Origin: Zygosaccharomyces rouxii
Taxonomy: Eukaryota; Ascomycota; Saccharomycetes; Saccharomycetales; Saccharomycetaceae
Direction of reading: 5' to 3'
Assembly: GCF_000026365.1 (NCBI RefSeq)
Contig: NC_012991.1
Coordinates: forward strand, 1 to 64,000
Length of the DNA stretch: 64,000 nt
Below, one piece after another: positions 9,638 to 18,690 of this stretch. Numbering within the stretch: position 1 is the stretch's first letter; the number at the start of each line of letters is the position of its first letter. Under the pieces are notes generated by a model. The model ran no database searches. It was not told the DNA's origin and saw only the letters and a list, made by a program, of their open reading frames with translations. The position numbers and the translations under genes were made by a program.

Positions 9638-10384
9638 ATGAGTTTGACTGGAAAGACTGCCCTGATTACTGGTGGAACCAAGAACCTAGGGAAAACCACC
9701 GCTATCGAACTAGCATCAAAACACAAATGCAATTTATTTTTGCACCACAACAGTACGCAAGGTGATGAAGAAACTCTCGCAAAGGAATTGAGAGATAAAT
9801 ATGGAGTTAAAGTTGAATTATACCAAGGAAAGCTAGGTAACCAAGCTTCTTTGACCAAATTGTTCGACACAGCAGTTGAAAAATTGGGAAAAATTGACAT
9901 TGCCGTTAACAATGTTGGTAAAGTGCTAAAGAAACCTGTCGTGGAGGTAACTGAGGAAGAATTTGATCAAATGGACATTATCAACAACAAGATAGCCTTT
10001 TTCTTTATCTCTGAAGCAGGTAAGAAAGTTTCAGATGGAGGACGAATCATTTCGCTCGTCACTTCCTTGCTGGCTGTTTATACACCATTTTATCCAACTT
10101 ATCAAGGAACGAAAGCACCAGTTGAATATTATTCGAAGGCTGCCTCTAAGGAATTGATGGCGAGAAATGTTACTGTAAACTGCGTTGCACCGGGTCCCAT
10201 GGACACTCCATTTTTCTATACTCAAGAAACCCCAGAAGCCGTAGAATTCTACAAGAGTAGCGCATTGCAGCAGAGACTTACTAAAATCGAGGACATTGCG
10301 CCTATTATTAGCTTCTTGGCCACCGAAGGTGGATGGATGACTGGCCAAGTGCTTTTTGCTAACGGTGGGTTAGCTGCAAAATAA
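9638..10384 (+). CDS. short-chain dehydrogenase/reductase
   Basis: This 248-residue protein is a classical SDR, an NAD(P)-dependent oxidoreductase with a Rossmann fold. The cofactor loop is TGGTKNLG (residues 11-18), followed by NNVG near residue 90. The catalytic serine is in the SLVTSLL segment (about residue 140), and the YxxxK pair is YQGTK (about residue 155). The PG-motif after the active site is present (VAPGPMDTPF), and the C-terminal WMTGQVLFANGG ending is typical. A small residue pattern after the first strand (HHNSTQ) leans toward NADP, but this is uncertain. Substrate is unknown. It is followed by a class II aldolase gene on the same strand, which hints at sugar or sugar-acid chemistry. 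Length is normal for the family. Confidence 0.9.
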   Translation: MSLTGKTALITGGTKNLGKTTAIELASKHKCNLFLHHNSTQGDEETLAKELRDKYGVKVELYQGKLGNQASLTKLFDTAVEKLGKIDIAVNNVGKVLKKPVVEVTEEEFDQMDIINNKIAFFFISEAGKKVSDGGRIISLVTSLLAVYTPFYPTYQGTKAPVEYYSKAASKELMARNVTVNCVAPGPMDTPFFYTQETPEAVEFYKSSALQQRLTKIEDIAPIISFLATEGGWMTGQVLFANGGLAAK

Positions 10385-11107
10385 GTTTTGCTACATGGTT
10401 GGCTCTTGATGTGTTTATAGATTTGATTTGTTTTAAGTATCAATTAGTCTGAATGAAAGCGAGAGCACGATCAAAGACACATGATATGACATACATCGCT
10501 TAGAAAACTCAGTAGTTGATCATTTGCTATCTGTGGCATAGTTATGTGCAGGAAAAATAAAGCGTAGGACGTCTTCGAATAAAATGTGTACCTTATTAAG
10601 ACTTTGGAAACAAGTTTAACAATATTTTCAGTTAATTCATGGTTAGTTCATTATATTCATAGACAAACCAAGTCTTCAATTGGGACAACCCTGGACAATT
10701 AAGGTTCTAGTCTTCTATTAGATCTGATGGGGTTAAACCCTACTGGCAATCTCCCATTGTCCGATCTGGGTCCTTTTTCCCAACACCTGTCCTTCAAATA
10801 GCCGAGTCCAGGAAATGAGTGAACATTATCGTATTATCGCTTCCAAGCCAAAGAGCTAGATACAGAGTTTTTTTCATTTCCTCACTCAACTATGGGTTTT
10901 TTTCTTTTTCCTTTCAGTAGATGATTTCACCTCTTTCGGAGGGATGGTTTTACCGCGGTAGAAACTTACCGCGGTCTCCGCAAACCTAGTGTGTACGTCA
11001 AACAAAAGATAGTGGGTTATCTTGTTAAGCGTAGGAATATATAAGAAGACAAAAAGTGACGAATTCAACGATTTCTAACCAAAAAATGAAGTGCCTGGTT
11101 GTGTAGT
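10385..11107. promoter_or_regulatory. aldolase promoter with two ACCGCGGT palindromes
   Basis: A perfect palindrome TACCGCGGTA lies at 10951-10960, and TACCGCGGT follows at 10967-10975. A TATATAAG box lies at 11038-11045. The palindromes are the likely target of a zinc-cluster dimer, and a related GCGCGGTG motif recurs before the permease and the PYD3 genes. The first 500 bases hold nothing else I can identify. Confidence 0.6.
11086..11106 (+). promoter_or_regulatory. upstream ORF before the aldolase start
   Basis: An ATG in a strong A-rich context (AAAAAATGA) opens a seven-codon frame, MKCLVV then TAG. It stops two bases before the first in-frame aldolase ATG at 11108 and is in another frame. 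It lies about 41 bases after the TATA box, so it is within the transcript only if initiation is close to the box. If so, ribosomes would have to reinitiate or skip it. Confidence 0.4.
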
Positions 11108-11986
11108 ATGCTTGCTGCAGAAAGGAGACAAGACAAAATGACGGCAAATTCAGAAGTCGTGGTCAGCGAAAAATCGCATAAGGTTCACAATTTAGCATTC
11201 GGTAATCTGAGTTTCTCTAACGAAAGACCGGTCTTTGAGGACAAAATGCTGGAGAGGCAGCATATCAAAGAGCATATGGCAGGTGCTTTTAGGATTTTCG
11301 GTAGGAGAGGTTACAATGAAGGGCCAGCCGGTCATATGTCGGTGAGAGATCCTGTCGATAAGCACACGTTTTGGATTAATCCTCTCGGAGTACATTTTAG
11401 TGCCATCAAAGTGTCAGATTTGGTTCATGTTGACGCTGACGGACAAATTTTGTCTGATGGGAATCAATCGCCTATAAACGCGGCTGGGTTCAGAATTCAC
11501 GGTGAGCTCCATAAGGCGAGGCCTGATGTAAACGCAGCATGCCATGCCCATACTGTGTATGGTAAAGCATGGGCTGCATTTGGCAAGAAGCTAGATATGA
11601 TTAACCAGGATGCCTGCATTTTCTATAACTGTCATGCGGTCTACGATAATTTTGGAGGCGTCGTTTTTGAAGGAGAAGAAGGTAAAAGACTTGCCCAGGC
11701 CTTGGGAAATAATAAAGCTATGATCCTTCAAAACCACGGACTCTTGACCGTTGGGGAGACAATTGATGAAGCTGGATACTTGTTTGACTTGTTAGAAAGA
11801 ACGTGCCAGGTGCAGCTGCAGGTAGAGATGGTAGCGAAAGCATGTGGTTTCGACAAAAAGATAATTGGGGAAGACGAAGCCGCCTTTACCTATTACAATA
11901 CATCACATCCGGCGGAATTGTATAGTGCATTCCAATCCGATTATAACTTGGAAGTTGATCTTACTGGCAAGCAGTTTTTGCAATAG
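11108..11986 (+). CDS. class II aldolase/adducin-domain protein
   Basis: The protein has 292 residues from the ATG at 11108, or 282 from the ATG at 11138. It is a class II aldolase/adducin-domain member, a family of zinc-dependent enzymes acting on sugar phosphates and related hydroxy-acids. The zinc-binding CHAHTVYG motif lies near residue 138, and a third histidine is in the QNHGLLTVG motif near residue 205. An N-terminal GPAGHMSVRDP segment corresponds to the substrate-binding loop, and WINPLGVHF matches the family's second strand. Fungal members of this length are mostly of unknown substrate. The longest open frame begins at TTG (11099), so the first ATG was used. It lies in a cluster with a zinc-cluster regulator and a permease, and its promoter shares their repeated motif. 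Confidence 0.88.
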   Translation: MLAAERRQDKMTANSEVVVSEKSHKVHNLAFGNLSFSNERPVFEDKMLERQHIKEHMAGAFRIFGRRGYNEGPAGHMSVRDPVDKHTFWINPLGVHFSAIKVSDLVHVDADGQILSDGNQSPINAAGFRIHGELHKARPDVNAACHAHTVYGKAWAAFGKKLDMINQDACIFYNCHAVYDNFGGVVFEGEEGKRLAQALGNNKAMILQNHGLLTVGETIDEAGYLFDLLERTCQVQLQVEMVAKACGFDKKIIGEDEAAFTYYNTSHPAELYSAFQSDYNLEVDLTGKQFLQ

Positions 11987-12201
11987 ATATCGATTCAGGA
12001 AATGATAGGCACATATGATCACCTATGTAGATATCGTACAAAAATATATTCGTTAAATAATTGGCTAAGAAGAAATAACCTCTGCGAGCTTACAACAATT
12101 CATAGTAAAGGATACACATGCAAGACAAAAGTCTCAAAATGCTTACAGGAGGCTGCTGAATAAGTTTATTATGAGAACAAAATAGTTTCGGTGGTCGAGA
12201 C

Positions 12202-14118
12202 ATGCCATCAAAGAGAAGAACACAAAATCAGTACAATGGAATCCCGACAAAACGCAGGAGCGTCACTGGTTGTCTGTCCTGTCGAAGAAGGAGAAAGAAA
12301 TGTGATGAAACCAGACCAAACTGTAAGGCGTGTATTCGCAATTTTCTTGAGTGTATGTGGCCACAAGATCACAATGTAAAGCAAAGTTTACCTTTCGCCT
12401 TATCGAACAAGAAGAAACTTAGTCCTCCGTGCCAACAGGATAAATTAGAGAGCGGATCAGTTGAATTTAATCTGTTTCTTCTCAAAGATGCTAAGTTTTT
12501 GAAACTAAAGAGCTCTTCCGTGCGGATATTCGATGTCCTAATCGCTGACACGAGTAAGGGGGTGATCTTCAGGTACGATTCGCCTGACTGCAATCATAGC
12601 ACTTTATCTGCATTCGAAAGCGATGACGATGTTTACGGTTTATCGACCAACTCGCAGGGATCGGAAGGTTCTAATGATGCATTCACAGAGGATTTTGATC
12701 CTCCCAAAGGTGATGTCAGCTGTGAACATTTGGATTTGCAGGTGGATCCTTTCCCCCAAATCGAAGTACCAAGGAATGCCCTTATCCACCATCCTCACGA
12801 TTCGAATAGTTTTCACGAGGTCCTTGATAATACGAATTTTGCAACGGAGAAAACGTTCGATTCTCTTTTTCGAAGATGCAAAAATAAAGAAATAATTCCT
12901 GATAATGAGTTCAACAACATTGATCTTGAGAATTTTGCGTTTTACGCCTGTATTAAGGGGTATATTCCTAAAATGACGACACAATATACGCACCAAAATC
13001 TAACTACAGCAGCTGCGTTCATTCCCCAACTTGAAAAGAATCCAATAATGCGGGAGGTGTTTCTATGTTGCGGAGCGACATATTTGGCTTGGAATAATTT
13101 GAGGAGGTTTCAAAATATGAGTGACGAATTATATATAAACTGCAAAATTTTGATACAGAACTTCATCGACAAAAATGATAATTACGCGGACGAGGATTGG
13201 CTTTTTGGAGCCCTACAATTATTGTGTAATCGTGATAAGAATGCTCTGACAGCCACGGAAGAAGATGCTAAGTGGCACTTAATGAGGGCGTTTGATATAA
13301 TTCGCCTACGGTATTACGGAAAAGAAGCTAAAAATTTTGAGCTATCGATCATTGACATTATTTCAAATTCCAACCTTATTTTGAGACCAGAAGAAAGAAC
13401 TTTGATTGAAAGTTTTATTTTCCAATATTCCGTGTCAATTCTTTTCATCGAGAAGGTTGATGAATTGCCCAATCCCTTCACAATCTTCAAGATTCTTAAT
13501 GTTGTTCTGAAATGTCGTGTCTACAATTGTGAACACACTGCTGATTGGATGAGCAATCCAATACTGGGCCCTTCTTTGGACTCTTTCGAGCTTTTGGCAA
13601 AATTATCGTATATTGGCCATATGCAACTCCCGCTTAATAGGGAATTGTCTGAACGAGTAGCAAGCTTACGGAAGATGTGTGATTACTATACTCCAGCGGC
13701 TCCCTCAAAGAAAATGACTGATATACAGTGGCAAAACTTTCAAATTAACTCAAAAGCAGGGATAATTACATCAAGAGCTTGCTGGTTATTTGCCTGCAAG
13801 CTTTTGGATTTCGATTCGTTTGATATTAAAGCTCCAGACATTCAGAATGCAGTTAAAAAAGTACTAGATGGTTGTAGGAAAATACCCACAGGTAATAGAG
13901 TTTGGGGTATTTTACCCTGGGCTCTTTTCGTGACTGGTATTTTTGCAGTTGATATCGATGATCGAACATTTATTTTAGGGTTAAACGATATGATGGCAGA
14001 GCGAGCACACAGTTATAATGGCTTCAGAATATCTACATTTTTGCGCAGGGCTTGGGCATCCGATAATGCACCAAACTTTCTATTTGATAGAAGTACTCTC
14101 ACGCGCGTTAACATGTGA
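12202..14118 (+). CDS. Zn2Cys6 transcription factor
   Basis: The 638-residue protein has a fungal binuclear zinc-cluster DNA-binding domain at residues about 24-52, with the six cysteines spaced C-x2-C-x6-C-x6-C-x2-C-x6-C (CLSCRRRRKKC, then CKACIRNFLEC). It is flanked by basic residues (KRRTQ, TKRRS). An acidic, serine-rich linker follows (about residues 130-190). The rest, about residues 200-630, is helical and resembles the fungal-specific regulatory region of the UGA3/ARGR2/LYS14 group. Such factors bind CGG or CCG half-sites as dimers and control nearby pathway genes. It stands between the aldolase and the permease genes on the same strand. ACCGCGGT-type motifs in three flanking promoters, but not in its own 200-base upstream region, make it the likely regulator of the cluster. 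Confidence 0.92.
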   Translation: MPSKRRTQNQYNGIPTKRRSVTGCLSCRRRRKKCDETRPNCKACIRNFLECMWPQDHNVKQSLPFALSNKKKLSPPCQQDKLESGSVEFNLFLLKDAKFLKLKSSSVRIFDVLIADTSKGVIFRYDSPDCNHSTLSAFESDDDVYGLSTNSQGSEGSNDAFTEDFDPPKGDVSCEHLDLQVDPFPQIEVPRNALIHHPHDSNSFHEVLDNTNFATEKTFDSLFRRCKNKEIIPDNEFNNIDLENFAFYACIKGYIPKMTTQYTHQNLTTAAAFIPQLEKNPIMREVFLCCGATYLAWNNLRRFQNMSDELYINCKILIQNFIDKNDNYADEDWLFGALQLLCNRDKNALTATEEDAKWHLMRAFDIIRLRYYGKEAKNFELSIIDIISNSNLILRPEERTLIESFIFQYSVSILFIEKVDELPNPFTIFKILNVVLKCRVYNCEHTADWMSNPILGPSLDSFELLAKLSYIGHMQLPLNRELSERVASLRKMCDYYTPAAPSKKMTDIQWQNFQINSKAGIITSRACWLFACKLLDFDSFDIKAPDIQNAVKKVLDGCRKIPTGNRVWGILPWALFVTGIFAVDIDDRTFILGLNDMMAERAHSYNGFRISTFLRRAWASDNAPNFLFDRSTLTRVNM

Positions 14119-14924
14119 TGTAATGCTTAAAATTATTTCAGCTATATGGGGTAAAACTTTGAACTCATGACTAGGACTATGCGTAACCGCTTCTCTTGAA
14201 AAGAACTGTCTTGCTCCTATCAGAGCAGCATTCTTCTTATAATACGTATTCACGCAGATTCACATGGCAGAAACTCATTTTGTTGGTTATTATAATTTTG
14301 AATAATTTCTGCACGTAATTGGGTTGACATTTGGTATCCGGTCACAGCTTTGGATAGTGAATATTGCTTGTGAATATTTTAAATTTTAACCACTTGCATC
14401 ATATTACACCTCTAGGGTGTCTGATATAAATTAAAGATATTGCAGGCTTCAGTAAGAAGCAGTAGATGATAATATGGACTAGGGAATAGTATATCAGCGA
14501 CATTATGTTACCTATAATCCAGACAGACAATGATGTCTAATGTGAGAATGGAAGCGTAGAGCGCGGCTATCGAGATCATACGCGCGGTTCACGATGGTTT
14601 GTCCACTCACACCGCGTTGTCAGAAATGGCAAGCGAAGACAAATCTTTGGTGGGCGATAAGATACAGATAAGAAAAAAAGAGACAACATATCCGAGCGCA
14701 TGGATTGTCGTAAGCGCGGTGAGTCGGTGCAAGCACGGAAAAATAAAGTTCGCCATTTCCTCACCGCGTATACACAGATTTCAGTAACGTTACCTTGCCC
14801 ATACATCGAACGACCTCTCTGATCTCTTCTTTTTTGGTCTAAAAATCATTATACTGTTCACCAAGTATATAAGAACTAGCTCTTTCAATGGAAGTATGGA
14901 ATAGTTGCTTTTTGAGGGATAGAC
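14119..14924. promoter_or_regulatory. permease promoter with CGCGGT motifs and GATAAG pair
   Basis: Five CGCGG/CCGCG motifs lie in about 200 bases: GCGCGG at 14561, CGCGCGGT at 14581, ACCGCG at 14611, GCGCGGTGAG at 14714 and CTCACCGCG from 14760. Two GATAAG sites lie at 14656-14661 and 14667-14672, which fit nitrogen-regulated control by GATA factors. A TATATAAG box lies at 14866-14873, about 52 bases before the ATG. Confidence 0.6.
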
Positions 14925-16511
14925 ATGGTAAGCGACATGAGTTATAGTGTTAACGATATGGATAAGAAGGAAAACCTCGAAATCACACATGGTCCTGGAG
15001 ACCATGAATTAGGAGATGTTGTGACAATAGACTCTTTTGATGGTATCGACAAAAGTCGGGCAGTCGGGGCAGAATTATTCGAAGAATTGAGTGAAACAGA
15101 GTTAAATGCGGAAGATGCCGGGTACGCAAAGATCAGAAGAAAAATTGATATTTGGCTATTACCGGTGCTGTGCATTACTTATATGCTTCAATTTCTTGAC
15201 AAGTTATCTTTGAATTATGCATCTTCGTATTCATTGAAGGAAGACCTAAAGCTAACGGGTAATGACTACGGCAACATTGCAGCAATATTCAACGCCGGTT
15301 ACATGGTGGGAACAATACCAGGAAATTGGCTAATTCAAAGAGTACCAGTTGCTAAGTTTACTGGAATATCTTTGGTACTTTGGTCCGCCATGTTAATTGG
15401 TCATATCGGCGCAAGAAACTATAATGACATGATGGCCCTCCGATTTTTGCTAGGTCTTATGGAAGCAGCAATTTCCCCTTCAAACATGATGATATGTGGT
15501 ATGTTTTACGATAAACAGGAGCAACCATTCAGGATGTGTACTTTTCTCTCAATGAATGGTGTGGCTACCATGGTGGGTGCTTTACTTGCCTATGGTCTTG
15601 GCCATGCCACGAATGCGGCTTTGAAACCGTGGAAATTAATTTTCCTGGTAATCGGGTTGATTAACTTTGCGTGGTCTTTTGTGTTTCTATACCTCACTCC
15701 GGATTCTCCCGCTAATGCAAGATTTTTAAGTCATGACGAAAGGCTAAAGGTAATTAAACGTGTTTCGAGAAACCAAATGGGTATCAAGGATACGAAATTC
15801 AAGTTTCATCAGGCATTCGAAGCGTTAAAAGATGTCAATTGCTGGATCTTATCCCTTATCGGGTTAGGTTGCGGTGTTATTAATGGAGGGACGTCCAATT
15901 TTATATCTTCGTTAATTAAAGGTTTTGGATTTTCTGGATTAAATGCAACAGCCTTACAATTACCAACCGGTGGTATTGAATTTGTGTGTGTTTTCATCTC
16001 AGGTATGGTGGCGGTAACTACTAAAAAGAATATCAGGACTATATTACTTTTTTTACTTTGTATTCCAACATTAGCTGGGTTAATTGGAATTCATGTAATT
16101 CCATTGGATAAAAAGTGGGCGCTTGTAGGCTGTTCATGGCTACTCTACATTATTGGCGGTCCTGTGATTATGTGTTGGATTTTGATCAACGTAACTGTCG
16201 CTGGATCGTCCAAAATTTCTACTGTAAAAATGGTATGGTTTCTTCTCTACACGGCGGGGAATATTGTCGGATCAGAAATTTTCTATGCTAGGGAAGCTCC
16301 AAAATATGCTACAGGGATGAAAGGATTGATTTCATCATACGCTTGTATGATGTTTCTATCGATAGTGTATTATGCTCTTATGTTTTACAGAAATAAGTCA
16401 AGAGATTCTCATTACGGTAAACTAACTGCTGAATTAGAAAGGGAAGGTATAGTAAACGGATTCAAAGATATGACTGATTTTGAAAATAAACACTTTAGGT
16501 ATGCATATTAA
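14925..16511 (+). CDS. Dal5-type anion:cation symporter (MFS)
   Basis: The 528-residue protein is a major facilitator with about twelve membrane segments and cytosolic N- and C-termini. It belongs to the anion:cation symporter family (Dal5, Tna1, Seo1, Yct1 and relatives), shown by LLPVLCITYMLQFLDKLSLNYAS at the first segment (about residues 82-104), the G-x-RFLLGLMEA pattern near residue 170, and the cytosolic loop with FLYLTPDSPANARFL. In S. cerevisiae these carriers take up allantoate, ureidosuccinate, nicotinate or similar organic anions with protons. Next to a PYD3-type hydrolase, an N-carbamyl amino acid such as ureidopropionate is a natural guess for the substrate, but that is inference. 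Promoter GATAAG and CGCGGT motifs are described above. The ATG at 14925 was used; ATG 14937 is a possible alternative. Confidence 0.9.
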   Translation: MVSDMSYSVNDMDKKENLEITHGPGDHELGDVVTIDSFDGIDKSRAVGAELFEELSETELNAEDAGYAKIRRKIDIWLLPVLCITYMLQFLDKLSLNYASSYSLKEDLKLTGNDYGNIAAIFNAGYMVGTIPGNWLIQRVPVAKFTGISLVLWSAMLIGHIGARNYNDMMALRFLLGLMEAAISPSNMMICGMFYDKQEQPFRMCTFLSMNGVATMVGALLAYGLGHATNAALKPWKLIFLVIGLINFAWSFVFLYLTPDSPANARFLSHDERLKVIKRVSRNQMGIKDTKFKFHQAFEALKDVNCWILSLIGLGCGVINGGTSNFISSLIKGFGFSGLNATALQLPTGGIEFVCVFISGMVAVTTKKNIRTILLFLLCIPTLAGLIGIHVIPLDKKWALVGCSWLLYIIGGPVIMCWILINVTVAGSSKISTVKMVWFLLYTAGNIVGSEIFYAREAPKYATGMKGLISSYACMMFLSIVYYALMFYRNKSRDSHYGKLTAELEREGIVNGFKDMTDFENKHFRYAY

Positions 16512-17104
16512 ATAAGGCGGAATATTGCGGTCCCAAATTATAAGTTTAAGTGAGTGTATAATTTTCTAATTAGCCAAAAATTAGTATTTTCAAGAGTTTT
16601 ATTTTTGCCTTACAAGTCGTTTGAGCAAAATAGAATGGTAAACCTGAAATATTAATCGTTCTTCCTGTCGGCACATCTGTAAATTTTTATTTTTTGTATT
16701 AAAATGCTTAGACAAAGTCGCCAGTTGAAAGAAAGGTTTGTTGTCACCTTTTAATATTGGCCTCTATATATCAAACTACTTTCAAAAAAATTTTATTAAT
16801 GAAACACATTAGATTCAACTGTTGGCGGTTAGCAGCTAGTAGCCTTTAGCATAGAAACCGCCGACTTTGACATATTTTTTTGTAAGTGGGGTAACCCGCA
16901 TCAGCTTTAAGCGGCGACTATAATTTAAGGTTTTACCAGAGAACTTTATTCTTCTTCTGTTAGTCGTACGATCCAATGTCATCAGACTAACTGCAGCAGT
17001 TCGTGATGCTATGAAGAGAGTCGATAACCTCCGCTGATGATGATGACAAACCCTATTTATGTTACCAAAAAATCAGCCTTACAGTTTACTGCGTCTGTTC
17101 AATT
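16512..17104. other. spacer before the PYD3 pseudogene
   Basis: No gene is visible. A GGCGG/CCGCC pair lies near 16825-16862 and again GCGGCGA near 16910, possibly remnants of the pseudogene's promoter. No ACCGCGGT motif is seen here. A TATATA sequence lies near 16765. Confidence 0.35.
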
Positions 17105-18254
17105 ATGTTGTCATATCTACCTAAGGTTGTGAAGATAGCAGTGAGTTCGACGTCTAAATTGGACAACGGACGTCTGAATGAAACTATTTTGAAAATTGGG
17201 TGGATACCAAGGACTATTAAATGATCAAGAATTGTTTCATCAGAGAATTTTACTCAGATTTCATCTTTCTTCACATGATAATACTTTCCTAGCAGAAATA
17301 AAGATTGACTTATTGCTATTGATTCTCATTTTGATACAGAACCAGCTACAGGTAAATATGGCGGTACCTGAAGTATTAAGAACCTCTAAGGAAATTAAAC
17401 TTGCTCTAAACTATGAGGTTTATGCGGTTGTTGATTTAATGAAGATAGTTCGCAGTTTGCTAGAACATTTATGAGCCCGAAAGTCAGGGCAAACACCCTT
17501 TTTCTCTCGGAAACTCAGGACTGCGAGTCTACCAACGAGTCCAAGATTATCTGTGTAGTCTTGGCTGCGCAGCTGACACCAATAACTTGGATGCACGTTT
17601 TGCACTTCAGATTGAACAAGGACATGTTTTTGAAGGGAAAAGTTAAAAATTTATAATGCCACTGATGTTCAAGCATACAGGTGGAAACGAATTACTGTCG
17701 ACAGAGGCCGCGTATTTACAAGGAAGACTCCATGGCGGTACAAGCGATGTTGAGAGGGGGGGATTCCGGGTTATTCGCATGTGGAACAGTGAAAATCCAG
17801 TCTTTCTTGATTAACAGATTCCAAACGAGGTGAGTTTCACTTTGGATATTAGGCATGACCAAGACAAAAAAATGGATCGAATGTACTTGGAAACGAGAGA
17901 AATTTTTGATATATTGGTCCAGAAAAATGAATTGTGCCTATTCAATTATACTTTTGAGTTTTTCTGGTCTTGAAAGCTGTTTCTTTCCACACTAGGTACA
18001 CGATGTGTATTTCTTATGTCACTAGTTGTCAATTTAATGAGGAAAACACTAGAGAAAGTTCCTTTGATGTAGGACATGGTTTTTGCAGTACGTCGAAGCA
18101 TAACGACACAGGTATGATTTTCATCCCATCCTTGATTGGTCTCTCTCACAAGTATAATGAATGTTCTTTCCCTGAAAAGATCAAGAATGCGTTCAAGATT
18201 CTTTTGAAATCTGTTGCTAAACAGGATGACCTAAGACGGAAAAAAGGTTTCTGA
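17105..18254 (+). pseudogene. decayed tandem copy of the PYD3-type gene
   Basis: Fragments collinear with the intact gene at 18691 are spread over all three frames. From ATG 17105 the text includes NGRLNETILKIGWI (intact: SGRLNQKIIETGKLF). Near 17360 it reads VPEVLRTSKEIK and NYEVY (intact: LEVLRTFKENNYVPNYDV). Near 17600 it reads LQIEQGHVFEG (intact: LHIEQGPVLED). Near 17820 it reads IPNEVSFTLDIRH, and the end reads GMIFIPSLIGLSHKYNE to the stop (intact: SMIFIPSKDGVSHNYYE). Many frameshifts and stops are present, and the metal-binding regions around the first histidine and the EE motif are lost. It is shorter by roughly 160 bases. The better preserved 3' third suggests decay by several small deletions after a tandem duplication. 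Confidence 0.92.
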
Positions 18255-18690
18255 TTAGTGCTATGCGCTGCTGGCTCTCACTCTATTTAACCTGCTCTAT
18301 GTCGTCAGCGGTTGATTGCTTTAGCGCGGTGTCGCAGAAAATGGTGCCGCGTCGGCGATCTTAGCGCAGTACCGCGGTGTCAGTCTGATCAAAAGAATTG
18401 ATATTCAACACCTATCTTCAACACTTCTCTTGGGAATCGCGGTTTCCTTGAATGCTTTGACAGGGTTTCTTTAGCGCGGTGATAGCATAGCGGTTTTTTT
18501 CTGTCAATTGGAAGACAAGTACAACAACCACGGACAAATAGACGATTTGATAATTTGGCGGATGGTATAAAAGATGGCAAGAAAGCACTTGGTCTCACAA
18601 CCATGGCTTTTGCTAAAACATAGCAACCAAAACGTTTAAGCAACATTTTCCATTCGAACTTCCATCAGAAAATAACAATCTGTCAAAAAC
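18255..18690. promoter_or_regulatory. PYD3 promoter with repeated TTAGCGCGGT motif
   Basis: TTAGCGCGGTG occurs at 18321-18331 and again at 18471-18481, and a variant TTAGCGCAGT at 18361 runs into ACCGCGGTG at 18371. CCGCG at about 18347 and CGCGGT at 18438 add two more. A TATAAAA box lies at 18566-18572. A short ATG frame at 18603 (MAFAKT, stop) lies 31 bases after the box and is probably outside the transcript. Confidence 0.65.

Noticed and set aside
14888..14946. uORFs before the permease (ATG 14888, ATG 14896)
   Set aside because: They lie only 15-30 bases after the TATA box, so they are probably upstream of the transcript start.
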